Assembly (NCBI GenBank): GCA_937923565.1
Contig: CALDTX010000206.1
Coordinates: 1 to 32,465, forward strand
Direction: 5' to 3'
From: an uncultured Granulosicoccaceae bacterium
Lineage (GTDB): Bacteria > Pseudomonadota > Gammaproteobacteria > Granulosicoccales > Granulosicoccaceae
Length of the DNA stretch: 32,465 bases
How positions within the stretch are numbered: position 1 is the stretch's first letter; each line of letters starts with the position of its first letter. Below the pieces are notes generated by a model. That model saw nothing but the letters and a program-made list of their open reading frames with translations, did no database searches and was not told the origin of the DNA. Below are positions 9,803-18,250 of the stretch, piece by piece. A program made the position numbers and the translations under genes.

Positions 9803-9828
9803 AACCCACCGAACGATGTCGGTGGGTT
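9803..9828 (-). terminator. Rho-independent terminator after the ABC transporter operon
   Basis: AACCCACCGA (9803-9812) and TCGGTGGGTT (9819-9828) form a perfect 10-bp stem with a six-base loop. On the minus strand a T-rich run follows. It lies about 50 bases after the permease stop and insulates the regulator gene from the transporter operon. Confidence 0.88.
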
Positions 9829-9878
9829 GCTTGAGTAACCATATTGTCAGCTTAATGCGCTAACTTTCCGGGCGTTAA

Positions 9879-11768
9879 TTAGCCTTTGCCGCGCCAAGGA
9901 ATGGTTTTAGTAATGACCCAACGCATTATGATATCGAACAATAAACCCAGAAGACCCAGGATGATGATCGTTATCCAAATGATTTCATATTGCGATTGTT
10001 TACGCGCCACGTTTTCGACAAAACCGATACCTGTGGTACCTGCCAGCATTTCCGCTGCAACCAAAGTACCCCAACAAACCCCAATGGCGATACGAATGCC
10101 AGTAAGAATTTCCGGTAAAGAGTTCGGCAAAATAACGTTTCGCACAATTTGCCAGCGGCTGGCGCCAAGCGAATGCGCTGCATGTATTTTCGACAGTTGC
10201 GTGCCCGTAGCACCCGTTCTGGCAGAAATAACCATGATGGCAAAGGCAACCATAAACAACAGAAAGATTTTACCGTCGTCTTGAATACCGAATATGGTCA
10301 GTATCAGCGGTGCCCAGGCCAGCGGCGGCACGGGTCGATACAATTCGATCAAAGGGTCGAAGAAACCTTTTGCAAACCGCGACAAACCCATCAATAAGCC
10401 CAATGGCACACCAAGCAAGATACCAAAGAATAAACCTGCCACCACGCGTAAAATTGAGTCCCAAACATGGCCCATCGGAACCGGTACTGATGGAGAACTG
10501 AAATTACCTGTGGCAACGTTCAACACTTTAGTTTTAAAATTTATAGCAATGTTGCCGTCAGAATCGTGCCGAGGGTAAGCGCCGGGTACCAAATCGGCGA
10601 CCCAGTCGGGTACGAAAAAGGCCACCATTTCGGCGATGGGCTTTTGTTTAAACCACAACAATGGCGCACCTTTAAAACCGATATCAGGGTTGCCTAACTG
10701 TGCTAATGACGCCAATGTGTCTGATGGCTTTGGCAACCAGCGACCCGAACCTTGTTCACTACACGCGGTATTACCAGACAATATGCGACCACCTGGCATT
10801 GCAAACGTGTCGATGTGCCTGAGCGAACCCTGCTTAGCCAACTGCACGTCGTGAAATTGAGCCAACGAAGTTTCAACGGGTTTTAATGCACCGGGAGGAA
10901 AAATAACACCGTCGTCAACGCGTTTGAGTAATTTGCTCAGTTGCTTCGCAAAGTTTTTAACCGCATCTGAAGATGCACCGGTAGAAAGCGCTTTGATTTC
11001 ATCACTGAGTGCTTCTGTTTCAGCGATAAATTCCGGGCTCTTGTTGCGTATTTTAATGTAGTCGTCAGAAATGTCGGATAAAGGCTTTGCAACCTCATTA
11101 TACCAAGCACCACGTTCTGTTATGGGTAAGACGGGTATTTCAGTTGTGCCTACGCCCCAACCCGGCTGCGTTGCACGAGCCTCTTCAATAGCGCTTAACG
11201 ATTCAGCAGACAAGTTTTCAGAATCGAGTTGTTTCGTTAATGCATCGATGCGCGAGGCGATATTTTGAATATCATCTGCGATGCTATCTGGCATATTATC
11301 GGGCGATGCCAAACCAATAAACACCGTTCGCAGGCGATTTATCAACGGTTGAATTTGAGCCAATTCTGCCGCATCGAAGTTGGTGTTTTTAGCAACCGCT
11401 TCTAATCGCTCGAGTTGTGCACCTTCACGCGCCAACATGTTTGTGCCTCGCAGCAAGCGCGACTCAAACGGGAACACCGTGCGCATTGGAATAACCGCAC
11501 TTTCAACTTTTGCCACCTGGCAAAGCTCATTGGCAGCATTAGGGAAAAATGCTCTGGCGGCGTCCCAGGAAAAATAAAGCCAAAACAAAAGAATGGTGGC
11601 TACACCGGAAATCACCCAGTGCCAACCGCCCAGCGCTTTTTCCGGGTTGCCAAAAACGGTATCGGTTTTTTCATGTCGAACTAATCGACGACCATAGATG
11701 GTGGTGGCAATTAGCGCGAACAGTAATACAAGAAAAACACCACCGACTAATAATGCTCGCAAGCTCAT
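9879..11768 (-). CDS. TauC/SsuC-type ABC transporter permease with large periplasmic insert
   Basis: This is the membrane subunit of an importer, 629 residues long, more than twice the usual 250-280. The C-terminal part, about 405-629, is a normal BPD_transp_1 domain with several TM helices and the EAA-like coupling loop HAAHSLGASRWQIVRNVILP. Before it come two N-terminal helices (about 5-25 and 45-63) and about 330 mostly hydrophilic residues that should be periplasmic. The start is ATG at 11768-11766, overlapping the ATPase stop as ATGA; the frame continues 12 codons upstream inside the ATPase gene. The insert may dock the binding protein or substrate, which is inference. It is the last gene before the terminator. 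Confidence 0.88.
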   Translation of the reverse strand: MSLRALLVGGVFLVLLFALIATTIYGRRLVRHEKTDTVFGNPEKALGGWHWVISGVATILLFWLYFSWDAARAFFPNAANELCQVAKVESAVIPMRTVFPFESRLLRGTNMLAREGAQLERLEAVAKNTNFDAAELAQIQPLINRLRTVFIGLASPDNMPDSIADDIQNIASRIDALTKQLDSENLSAESLSAIEEARATQPGWGVGTTEIPVLPITERGAWYNEVAKPLSDISDDYIKIRNKSPEFIAETEALSDEIKALSTGASSDAVKNFAKQLSKLLKRVDDGVIFPPGALKPVETSLAQFHDVQLAKQGSLRHIDTFAMPGGRILSGNTACSEQGSGRWLPKPSDTLASLAQLGNPDIGFKGAPLLWFKQKPIAEMVAFFVPDWVADLVPGAYPRHDSDGNIAINFKTKVLNVATGNFSSPSVPVPMGHVWDSILRVVAGLFFGILLGVPLGLLMGLSRFAKGFFDPLIELYRPVPPLAWAPLILTIFGIQDDGKIFLLFMVAFAIMVISARTGATGTQLSKIHAAHSLGASRWQIVRNVILPNSLPEILTGIRIAIGVCWGTLVAAEMLAGTTGIGFVENVARKQSQYEIIWITIIILGLLGLLFDIIMRWVITKTIPWRGKG

Positions 11769-12562
11769 GCAGTTTTCCCCATAATTTCTTCTTCCATATT
11801 CCAAATCATGGTGAGTATTTCTTCTCTTACCTGGCTAAACTCGTTATTGTTTTTAACTTCGCGTAAGTCCTGTTGCAAACCCCACTCAGCAAAAGGAAGC
11901 TCATATTCTTTGTGCAAACGTCCTGGACGAGGCGCCATAACAAAAAGCCGCTCACCTAGCAGCAGTGCTTCTTCCACTGAGTGAGTAATGATCATGATGG
12001 TTTTGCCAGTTTCTTTCCAAATTTTGAGCACAAGTGACTGCATTTTCTCGCGTGTTAATGCGTCCAGGGCACCCAATGGTTCATCCATAAGAATCAAGTC
12101 TGGGTCGTTAATCAAGCATCGGGCTAATGCCACTCGCTGTTGCATACCACCAGAGAGTTGGTAAGTCGGCGTGTCGCCAAATCCTTGCAGACCTACGATA
12201 TCCAACCACTCTTCGACTTTCCTGCGGTTGTCGGCTTTACTGTTTTTCTTCATGCGTAAGCCGAAATCAACATTTTGCGCAACTGTTAGCCATTCGAACA
12301 AAGCACCTTGTTGAAATACCATGCCGCGCTCAACACCTGGACCATCTATTTCCTGCCCGGCCAAAGTAAACTTACCGCCAGTGGGACGTAGAAATCCGGC
12401 AATTAAGTTTAATAGCGTTGTTTTTCCGCAACCAGACGGCCCCAACACAGACAGCAATTCCCCCTGCTTTAAAGTGAAACTGACGTCCTTTAGGGCATGT
12501 ACAGCTTCACCATTAGGCGTAGTAAACGTCATGTTCACGTTATCAGCGATGAGATCGCTCAT
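11765..12562 (-). CDS. ABC transporter ATP-binding protein, taurine/nitrate/sulfonate type
   Basis: This 265-residue cytoplasmic ATPase drives the importer. It shows Walker [10 protein letters not shown] (about 40-48), a Q-loop in [14 protein letters not shown], the signature [13 protein letters not shown], Walker [13 protein letters not shown] and the switch histidine in [12 protein letters not shown]. The motif pattern, including the phrase FEWLTV after the Q-loop, is that of the TauB/SsuB/NrtD group. The ATG start at 12562 is preceded by a 154-base gap to the binding-protein gene, with no terminator seen. The four-base ATGA overlap with the permease indicates coupled translation. Confidence 0.93.
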   Translation of the reverse strand: MSDLIADNVNMTFTTPNGEAVHALKDVSFTLKQGELLSVLGPSGCGKTTLLNLIAGFLRPTGGKFTLAGQEIDGPGVERGMVFQQGALFEWLTVAQNVDFGLRMKKNSKADNRRKVEEWLDIVGLQGFGDTPTYQLSGGMQQRVALARCLINDPDLILMDEPLGALDALTREKMQSLVLKIWKETGKTIMIITHSVEEALLLGERLFVMAPRPGRLHKEYELPFAEWGLQQDLREVKNNNEFSQVREEILTMIWNMEEEIMGKTA

Positions 12563-12716
12563 TAAGATTGCACTCCAACTTTAATTGTGAGATTTAAAAC
12601 AGCACACTTAGGATGACATCACACTAAGCTCACCGGTGACAAGATTGCCTAGCGCTTTGTTGGTCTCTTTAAACTGCCAGCAGTGACAGTTGAATACACA
12701 ACAAACAGGGCAGTAA

Positions 12717-13697
12717 TTACTCGAGGAATTGCGTATCGATAGTTACGCTGTAATCATCGAGCGCGGGCGTATCGCTGGTGGCGAACATCTTACCCATGAA
12801 ACTCAACATGCTTAACGCCAAACCACCCTCATTAAAGTATTCAGATAGCTGTTCTTCAACGGTTGGGAAAACAAAACCTTCCATTTGTTCAACGGTTTTT
12901 TCCACGCTCATACCCGCATCAGCAGCAATGACACTAATTTTTGCTTGATCGGCAGCAAACTGTTTGTTGGCTTCTTCGGTGACCTCAATAAACGCACGCA
13001 CATAAGCCGGGTTTTCACGCATAAACGACTCGGTAACTGAAATGATGTCGAAGCTGGTAATCCCGGCGGCGGTTTTCTCTTCTGGTGTTAACATGGGTTT
13101 GCCAACTTCTTTCATTTTCGATAAGGAATCGGCCCCGTAACCACAAGCCATTTTTACAGCACCGTCGGTGAGGGAAACAGCGGCATCTGGTGGCTCTTGA
13201 TCAACGATGGTAATTTGGTCGACATCAACACCCAGAGAGTTCATTGTCATACGGAAACCAAAGTCGGCCATGGTATTGAGGGCAACCGCGACAGACTGGC
13301 CTTCCAACTCAGATGCGTTTTCTTTATCGATGCCGGCATCATCGCGCACGATGCAATCATCTGCTGCGCCATAGGCTACCGCAATGGCCACCATCTTAAT
13401 GGGAGCATTAGCATTGACCGCGTTTGCGAACGGGGTGAGGCCTTGACTGTACGCAATATCGATATCGCCAGCTAACATGGCTTCCGTCATTGCAGTACCA
13501 CTACCAAAGTTGGTCCACTTAACAGGCACACCCAATGCATCATCAAACGTTTTTTCGACTTTCGCTATTTGGTTCGGAGTGGCCCACTCCAGAAAGAAAG
13601 CGACGTTAACTTCATCGGCGGCGTGCGAGGATGCGCTGATCGAACCCCCAAACGCCAGTGCAGACCCGACTAGCATTGATCGAATTTTACTTTGCAT
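12717..13697 (-). CDS. TauA/SsuA-like periplasmic substrate-binding protein
   Basis: This 326-residue protein has a signal peptide (basic MQSKIR, hydrophobic core, likely cleavage after SSHA near residue 27) and a mature domain of the TauA/SsuA/NMT1 type. Visible elements are VNVAFFLEWATPNQIAK, the strand-loop GSGTAMTEAMLAGDIDIAYSQ and VAIAVAYGAADDCIVR. It is the receptor that should hand substrate to the adjacent permease. It is first in the operon order. Family members bind taurine, alkanesulfonates, nitrate or pyrimidine precursors; the substrate cannot be assigned here. No sulfonate dioxygenase or monooxygenase gene lies nearby, so assimilation of sulfur from taurine is not supported by context. 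Confidence 0.9.
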   Translation of the reverse strand: MQSKIRSMLVGSALAFGGSISASSHAADEVNVAFFLEWATPNQIAKVEKTFDDALGVPVKWTNFGSGTAMTEAMLAGDIDIAYSQGLTPFANAVNANAPIKMVAIAVAYGAADDCIVRDDAGIDKENASELEGQSVAVALNTMADFGFRMTMNSLGVDVDQITIVDQEPPDAAVSLTDGAVKMACGYGADSLSKMKEVGKPMLTPEEKTAAGITSFDIISVTESFMRENPAYVRAFIEVTEEANKQFAADQAKISVIAADAGMSVEKTVEQMEGFVFPTVEEQLSEYFNEGGLALSMLSFMGKMFATSDTPALDDYSVTIDTQFLE

Positions 13698-14048
13698 ACG
13701 CTTAAATATCTCCAGTAGTTACTCGAAGCAAGTTATCGCAACACCGATAATTCGATGGTGGCGCAACACGTTAGCCTAAATGTGCACTTTACAAGCCGAT
13801 AAGTTTAGCGAGTTACGCCAAAGAGAGCCAGCTAAGCATTTACACCCAAAAGACAGTATTTTGTCCGTGAAAGCACAATTACTGTTCTTAAACACGTTTT
13901 ACCGCGCATATTGTGCAAACCAAAGTGACAGATTTACTCTGAACATGGTGCCATTAACGAAAGTTCAACAAGAAAGCTGGCATTTTTCAGCCGTTTGAGT
14001 ACGATAGGCAATTATCATTATCGGTGTGAGAACCAAACCCGTTCTGCC
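13698..14048. other. Divergent intergenic region between the transporter operon and the YacL-like gene
   Basis: About 350 bases without a convincing gene. It should carry promoters for both flanking units. A perfect inverted repeat TTATCG-6-CGATAA (13733-13750) lies 36 bases upstream of the binding-protein start and is a possible operator. Open frames here have weak starts and no recognisable protein signal. Confidence 0.5.
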
Positions 14049-14519
14049 ATGGCTAAGAATCTTAATTTGTTTTTTGACAGAGACGGCTCTCCGCGAGCAC
14101 GCGGACCAGCTTCGGAAAAAATTCTTATGACCTTTCTGGAAACTGACGTCCAAGGTAGCGACCATCTTTGCCACGATCTTCTAGAAGACTTAACCGCCGT
14201 CGAGTCGGGCGCGGTTGAATCACGGGAATTTATTGGCAACGCGCATGCAGTGACGATCAGCTCCAGCGGTATCACTATCGATTGCCTTGCTCAACAAGAC
14301 GCCGAAGACGCGCAGGACGGCAAAGCCAATGCTGCAGATCCAGCATCTGCCGACACCCACACTACAAACGCCGAAGATCCAACAAAACAGGATCGAACGA
14401 ACCAAGAGCAAACAAAGTACGCAAACGCTGAACACCAATACGCAACAGGGCTTAAACATTTCAGAGAGGTATTGGAGGATTGGGAAGCTTTTATTCTGGA
14501 TGACCAATCTCCGGCATAG
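14049..14519 (+). CDS. Acidic hypothetical protein, possibly UPF0231/YacL-like
   Basis: The 156-residue product starts at ATG 14049 (MAKNLNLFFDRDGSPRARGP). The frame extends 18 codons upstream to a TTG without a good binding site, so this ATG is preferred. No catalytic motif is visible. The beginning (LFFDRDGSPRARGPASEKI) and the end (GLKHFREVLEDWEAFI) recall the small cytoplasmic UPF0231/YacL proteins, which end in a similar acidic helix before a Trp and Phe. Between them, about 84-135, lies a low-complexity Gln/Asn/Thr/Asp/Lys-rich insert. It has no membrane segment or signal peptide. The family link is tentative and function is unknown. Confidence 0.7.
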   Translation: MAKNLNLFFDRDGSPRARGPASEKILMTFLETDVQGSDHLCHDLLEDLTAVESGAVESREFIGNAHAVTISSSGITIDCLAQQDAEDAQDGKANAADPASADTHTTNAEDPTKQDRTNQEQTKYANAEHQYATGLKHFREVLEDWEAFILDDQSPA

Positions 14520-14527
14520 CGTCTAGA

Positions 14528-14579
14528 TAGCAAACCAACACTTAAAACGTCGACGTCAAACCCGGTTTCAGGTTTGCTA
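14528..14579. repeat. Nested inverted repeats after the YacL-like gene
   Basis: Outer arms TAGCAAACC (14528-14536) and GGTTTGCTA (14571-14579) are perfect complements. Between them lie the 10-bp palindrome ACGTCGACGT (14547-14556) and the symmetric AAACCCGGTTT (14558-14568). There is no T run, so it is not a standard terminator. Confidence 0.6.
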
Positions 14580-14630
14580 AATCAATTGCAGCACCGCTAC
14601 TTTCATTAACAAGGAATTTTTACTGTCGAA

Positions 14631-15179
14631 ATGAACAACATTCTAGACATGCTGTTTTCTACCGAAAACCAAAGCGCTATCGACGAATTATCGCGATCGT
14701 TCGATTTATCGCCGGAACAAACTAAAACGGCAGTAGAAGAACTAATACCGGCCCTATCAAGAGGTTTGCAAAAAAACACGGCTTCAGAACCGGGGATGGA
14801 CGATTTACTCGACGCACTGCGTACCGGTAAACATGCCGAGTACATGGATAAACCATCAACGCTTGGGCAGCCAGAAACCACTAAAGATGGCAACAGTATC
14901 CTAGGACATATTTTCGGATCTAAAGAGGTCAGCCGCGAAGTCGCGAGCCGGGCGTCAGCCAGTTCTGGCATCAGCAGTGCCATCTTAAAGAAAATGCTCC
15001 CAGTCGTCGCATCGCTGGTTATGGGTGCGATCAGTAAAAAGGTCATTGGCGGATCCAGTAGCAGACAAGTGAATCGGGCAAATTCCGGTGGCATTATCGG
15101 CATGCTACTCGACAGTGATAAAGACGGTTCAATCTGGGACGACGTATTATCGATGGCCGCTAAAGGGCTACTGCGCTGA
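14631..15179 (+). CDS. DUF937 family protein
   Basis: A 182-residue protein with the layout of DUF937: a helical N-terminus with LSPEQTKTAVEELIPALSRGL, a central GNSILGHIFGSKEVSREVA stretch, then SGISSAILKKMLPVVASLVMG, and a C-terminal Gly-rich segment ending in a short GGIIGMLLDSDKDGSIWDDV motif. The last stretch contains DSDKDGS, which resembles a Ca2+-binding loop but is not a full EF-hand. The family is common in proteobacteria and has no established function. There is no signal peptide, and the hydrophobic stretch around 120-137 is too mixed to be a clear TM helix. The ATG at 14631 follows AAGGAATTTTTACTGTCGAA, a plausible binding site with long spacing. Confidence 0.85.
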   Translation: MNNILDMLFSTENQSAIDELSRSFDLSPEQTKTAVEELIPALSRGLQKNTASEPGMDDLLDALRTGKHAEYMDKPSTLGQPETTKDGNSILGHIFGSKEVSREVASRASASSGISSAILKKMLPVVASLVMGAISKKVIGGSSSRQVNRANSGGIIGMLLDSDKDGSIWDDVLSMAAKGLLR

Positions 15180-15199
15180 ACGAGAGCCCTCAAATACGC

Positions 15200-15682
15200 T
15201 TGGTCAGGCGCAGCGATATCGTAGCGCTGGCTTCGCTATCCAGACGCGAAATCGAATACGGCTTACCGTGGACGTGGACGCCGTCGCGCTTAGGACGCTT
15301 TTTAAAACTACCAACCACCAACACCTACGTAGCAACTGCAAACAACACAGTTATCGGTTTTGCTATAGCAAGCCTGGGTGAAGCCCGAGCACATTTGGTT
15401 TTATTGGCCGTTGCAGAGAAATATAGAATGCGGGGCATTGGCAATCAGCTATTACAAATGCAGTTGCACAGCGCTCAAACGGCCGGACTAACCGATATTA
15501 GTCTTGAAGTCAGAGCCAGCAACAAAACCGCGCAACATTTTTACCGTAAAGCAGGCTTCCAACAGCTAAGGACATTAAAAGACTACTATTGTGGTGCTGA
15601 GGATGCTTTGCGGTATCGGATGTCCCCTATTCGCGCGCAGGTTCCTAGCATCAGTAAATTTACTTCAACCGATAGACACTGA
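15200..15682 (+). CDS. GNAT family N-acetyltransferase
   Basis: This 160-residue protein is a single Gcn5-related acetyltransferase domain that transfers an acetyl group from acetyl-CoA to an amine. The CoA-binding loop is in AEKYRMRGIGNQLL (the R-x-R-G-x-G pattern). The closing motif NKTAQHFYRKAGFQ is typical of RimI-like members. The start is uncertain. TTG at 15200 gives MVRRSDIVALASLSRREIE, but the frame is open back to a CTG at 15176, giving an extra IRLVRRSDI, which looks like the usual first strand. In the second case it would overlap the DUF937 stop. The substrate is unknown, and its neighbours give no clear hint. Confidence 0.85.
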   Translation: MVRRSDIVALASLSRREIEYGLPWTWTPSRLGRFLKLPTTNTYVATANNTVIGFAIASLGEARAHLVLLAVAEKYRMRGIGNQLLQMQLHSAQTAGLTDISLEVRASNKTAQHFYRKAGFQQLRTLKDYYCGAEDALRYRMSPIRAQVPSISKFTSTDRH

Positions 15683-15714
15683 ATATTGTAATCAGTACAA
15701 CTTTTGGAACGAAC

Positions 15715-16134
15715 TTGACTCTCAAAACCTTAAACCTAGATGCAAATAAGTGCACAAGCTGCCTGCAGTGTGAGATGGCTTGCTCACTTGAACACGAAGG
15801 CATTTTCTCACCTGCGTTCTCACGCATCAAGGTGTTCGAATTCGAGCATGGTAAGCGATCAATTCCCTATACCTGTACGCAATGCACTGAAGCTTGGTGT
15901 ATGCAAGCATGCCCTACCGACGCCATTTCAATAAACCATTTACTCGGTACCAAAGTGGTAGACGAAAACAAATGTGTTGGCTGCAAGGTGTGCACAATGG
16001 CCTGCCCTTACGGAACCATTAACTACAATACCCGCTCAGGCAAGGTCACCAAATGCGACCTCTGTGACGGTGAACCTAAATGTGCCGAAGCTTGCCCCAC
16101 GGGTGCAATAACCTATGGAGTTGCCACATCATGA
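15715..16134 (+). CDS. Four-cluster 4Fe-4S ferredoxin, AOR partner (AorB-like)
   Basis: A 139-residue electron carrier with sixteen cysteines in four groups: 13/16/19/23, 54/57/62/66, 87/90/93/97 and 114/117/123/127, enough for four [4Fe-4S] clusters. This is the layout of the HycB/DmsB-like subunits that accept electrons from a catalytic partner. There is no signal peptide, so it acts in the cytoplasm. The start is TTG at 15715 (MTLKTLNLDANK); no ATG precedes the first cluster. Its TGA overlaps the ATG of the aldehyde oxidoreductase gene by four bases, strong evidence of a functional pair. Confidence 0.93.
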   Translation: MTLKTLNLDANKCTSCLQCEMACSLEHEGIFSPAFSRIKVFEFEHGKRSIPYTCTQCTEAWCMQACPTDAISINHLLGTKVVDENKCVGCKVCTMACPYGTINYNTRSGKVTKCDLCDGEPKCAEACPTGAITYGVATS

Positions 16135-17969
16135 CTTGGGCAAAAAGAATATTAAGGGTAAACCTCACTGAACTAACCACGACCATCGAGCCATTAAATA
16201 TGGCTTGGGCAAACGACTACCTGGGCGGTCGCGGATTAGGAACAAAGTATTTACTGGAGGGCATGGACCCAAAAGCTGATGCGATGTCTCCCGAGAATCC
16301 GTTGATATTTGCAACTGGCCCGCTCACGGGCACCATGTGTTCAACCAGCGGTCGCTTTGCTGTCGTAACCAAAGGGCCGTTAACGAATATGGTGGCCGCC
16401 TCAAATTCTGGTGGTAAGTTCGGCGCCGAGCTCAAATTTGCTGGTTACGACTTACTCATTGTTGAGGGCCGTGCGAGCACACCAGTGTATTTGTTGATAC
16501 TCGACGATACTGTAAAAATTATGCCTGCAGAACAATACTGGGGCACCTCCGTTTGGCATACCGAAGAAGATATCAAATCGGTTCACAACGACCCGCAAAT
16601 AAAAGTTGCCTCGATTGGCGTCGCTGGCGAACAAGGTGTTAAGTACGCCTGTATTGTTAACGATCTGCATCGAGCGGCAGGACGTTCCGGCGTTGGTGCC
16701 GTTATGGGTTCTAAAAACTTAAAAGCAGTAGCTGTTCGTGGCACACACGGTGTTAGCGTTGAAAACCCGAAAGAGTTTATGGCGGTCGTTAAATCCAGTC
16801 ATCAGCTGCTAGCCGATGACGCCGGTAGAAAGAGCCTGACCGATTACGGCACCAGCGCCATGGTCGATACGCTAAATGCTTTTGGCGGCTTACCCACAAA
16901 AAATTTCCAGGAAGTGAGCTTTGCCGGCACTGAAAAAATAAACCCGCAAGCGATGGTTACGCCCAACGAAAATGGTCATACCAATTTAGTAACCAACAAA
17001 GCCTGCTTCGGCTGCACCATTGGTTGCGGTCGCATTGCCCACATCGATAAGAACCACTTCTCGATAAAAGAGCGCTCGCAATACTGGCATGCTTCCGGCG
17101 GGCTTGAATACGAAACAATATTCGCTTTCGGACCCATGCTGTGCATAGACGATATCGATGCGCTAACCTTCGCCAGCTTTCTAATGAACGAACACGGCAT
17201 GGATCCAATTTCATTTGGCGTAACGCTTGCCGCTGCTATGGAACTGTACGAGCTGGGTTTAATCAGCAAAGACGAAACCGACGGCGTGGAACTGCGTTTT
17301 GGTAATGCCGAAGCACTGACTATCATGGCCGAAAAGACCGGTTTGCATGAAGGCTTTGGAAAAATGCTCGGTTTGGGTTCCAAACTGATGTGCGAACACT
17401 ATGGGCGTCCGGAATTATCCATGAGCGTTAAAGGACAAGAGTTTGCTGGCTACGATTCTCGTTCACTGCAAGGCATGGGCTTAGGATACGCCACGGGCAA
17501 CCGAGGTGCTTGCCATTTACGCCACGACACCTTTACCGAAGACATGGAAGATCAAACCGGTCAGGGTAAGGCGCAACCGTGTAAAGACTCACAAGATAGA
17601 ATCGCCATGATCGACTCCACAGGCTTGTGCTTATTTACCAGCGGTGCGTGGGCCAATTCAGTGTGGTCAGAGCAAGTCAGCGTTGCCTGTGGTCCTGAAT
17701 GGACGAGCGAAAAACTCTTGGAAACCGGCGAACGTATTTGGAACCTCGAACGGCTGTTCAACGTGCAAGCCGGACTGCGTAAAGAAGACGACACACTACC
17801 CGCGCGGATGCTAAATACCCCAGCACCTGCTGGCATAGCAAAAGGTAAGGTAGCGCAGTTAGATATTATGCTGCCAGAGTACTATGCAGCGAGGGGTTGG
17901 AGTACAGAGGGTAAACCAACCACCGACACACTATCCCGTTTGGGCATCGATGCGTCTATGTTGGGTTAA
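16131..17969 (+). CDS. Tungsten-type aldehyde:ferredoxin oxidoreductase
   Basis: This 612-residue enzyme belongs to the AOR family, which oxidises aldehydes to carboxylic acids with a bis-pterin tungsten (sometimes molybdenum) cofactor and one [4Fe-4S] cluster. Family features are GGRGLGTKYL, FATGPLTGT, SNSGGKFGAELKFAG, RAAGRSGVGAVMGSKNLKA, the cluster ligands Cys292, Cys295 and Cys299 in ACFGCTIGC, GGLEYETI, GYATGNRGACHLR and the fourth ligand Cys500 in DSTGLC. The ATG at 16131 overlaps the ferredoxin stop; an open stretch upstream lies inside the ferredoxin gene. Length matches the family. Substrate range cannot be told. No AorC-like FAD subunit is adjacent, so the physiological electron acceptor is unknown. 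Confidence 0.95.
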   Translation: MTWAKRILRVNLTELTTTIEPLNMAWANDYLGGRGLGTKYLLEGMDPKADAMSPENPLIFATGPLTGTMCSTSGRFAVVTKGPLTNMVAASNSGGKFGAELKFAGYDLLIVEGRASTPVYLLILDDTVKIMPAEQYWGTSVWHTEEDIKSVHNDPQIKVASIGVAGEQGVKYACIVNDLHRAAGRSGVGAVMGSKNLKAVAVRGTHGVSVENPKEFMAVVKSSHQLLADDAGRKSLTDYGTSAMVDTLNAFGGLPTKNFQEVSFAGTEKINPQAMVTPNENGHTNLVTNKACFGCTIGCGRIAHIDKNHFSIKERSQYWHASGGLEYETIFAFGPMLCIDDIDALTFASFLMNEHGMDPISFGVTLAAAMELYELGLISKDETDGVELRFGNAEALTIMAEKTGLHEGFGKMLGLGSKLMCEHYGRPELSMSVKGQEFAGYDSRSLQGMGLGYATGNRGACHLRHDTFTEDMEDQTGQGKAQPCKDSQDRIAMIDSTGLCLFTSGAWANSVWSEQVSVACGPEWTSEKLLETGERIWNLERLFNVQAGLRKEDDTLPARMLNTPAPAGIAKGKVAQLDIMLPEYYAARGWSTEGKPTTDTLSRLGIDASMLG

Positions 17970-17986
17970 CGGGTATTGTTAAAACC

Positions 17987-18250
17987 GTGTCTGAAACTTT
18001 CAGCGTAACAATAAAAACAGGTGGCGCGTTAACGCGCTACCTGCCAGAACCTGGCAGAGGTAGCACGCGTGTTTTACAGTTCGAACACCCAACGTCGGTG
18101 CAAGACATTTTGCAGCAGTGGCAAGTTCCTAGAGATCAACCCATGATGACGATACTAAACGACACCATGGTCACCCGACCAGACTACCCCACTACCCTAC
18201 TTTCCGACCAAGACGTGCTGTCTTTGATGCCGGCGATAACTGCTGGCTAA
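17987..18250 (+). CDS. MoaD/ThiS-like ubiquitin-fold protein of the AOR cassette
   Basis: An 87-residue beta-grasp protein. The pattern fits MoaD: an N-terminal strand, the central helix region TSVQDILQQWQVP, a strand with LNDTMV, then DQDVLSLMPAITAG at the end. MoaD carries sulfur as a C-terminal thiocarboxylate for molybdopterin synthesis; a dedicated copy beside AOR could serve the tungsten pterin cofactor. The usual Gly-Gly end is replaced by Ala-Gly. The start is GTG at 17987, 17 bases after the AOR stop, so it is probably co-transcribed. The last 54 bases overlap the 3' end of the opposite-strand gene. Confidence 0.85.
   Translation: MSETFSVTIKTGGALTRYLPEPGRGSTRVLQFEHPTSVQDILQQWQVPRDQPMMTILNDTMVTRPDYPTTLLSDQDVLSLMPAITAG

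Noticed and set aside
9879-13697. Reading the ABC operon as a tungstate transporter for the adjacent AOR
   Set aside because: The binding protein and ATPase are of the taurine/nitrate/sulfonate type; the usual tungstate systems (TupA, WtpA) look different. Substrate left open.
13780-13998. 72-codon frame upstream of the YacL-like gene
   Set aside because: It starts with GTG without a clear binding site and has no recognisable protein pattern.
16080-16130. Upstream extension of the aldehyde oxidoreductase
   Set aside because: These codons lie inside the ferredoxin gene; the ATG at 16131 matches the family N-terminus and overlaps the stop as ATGA.
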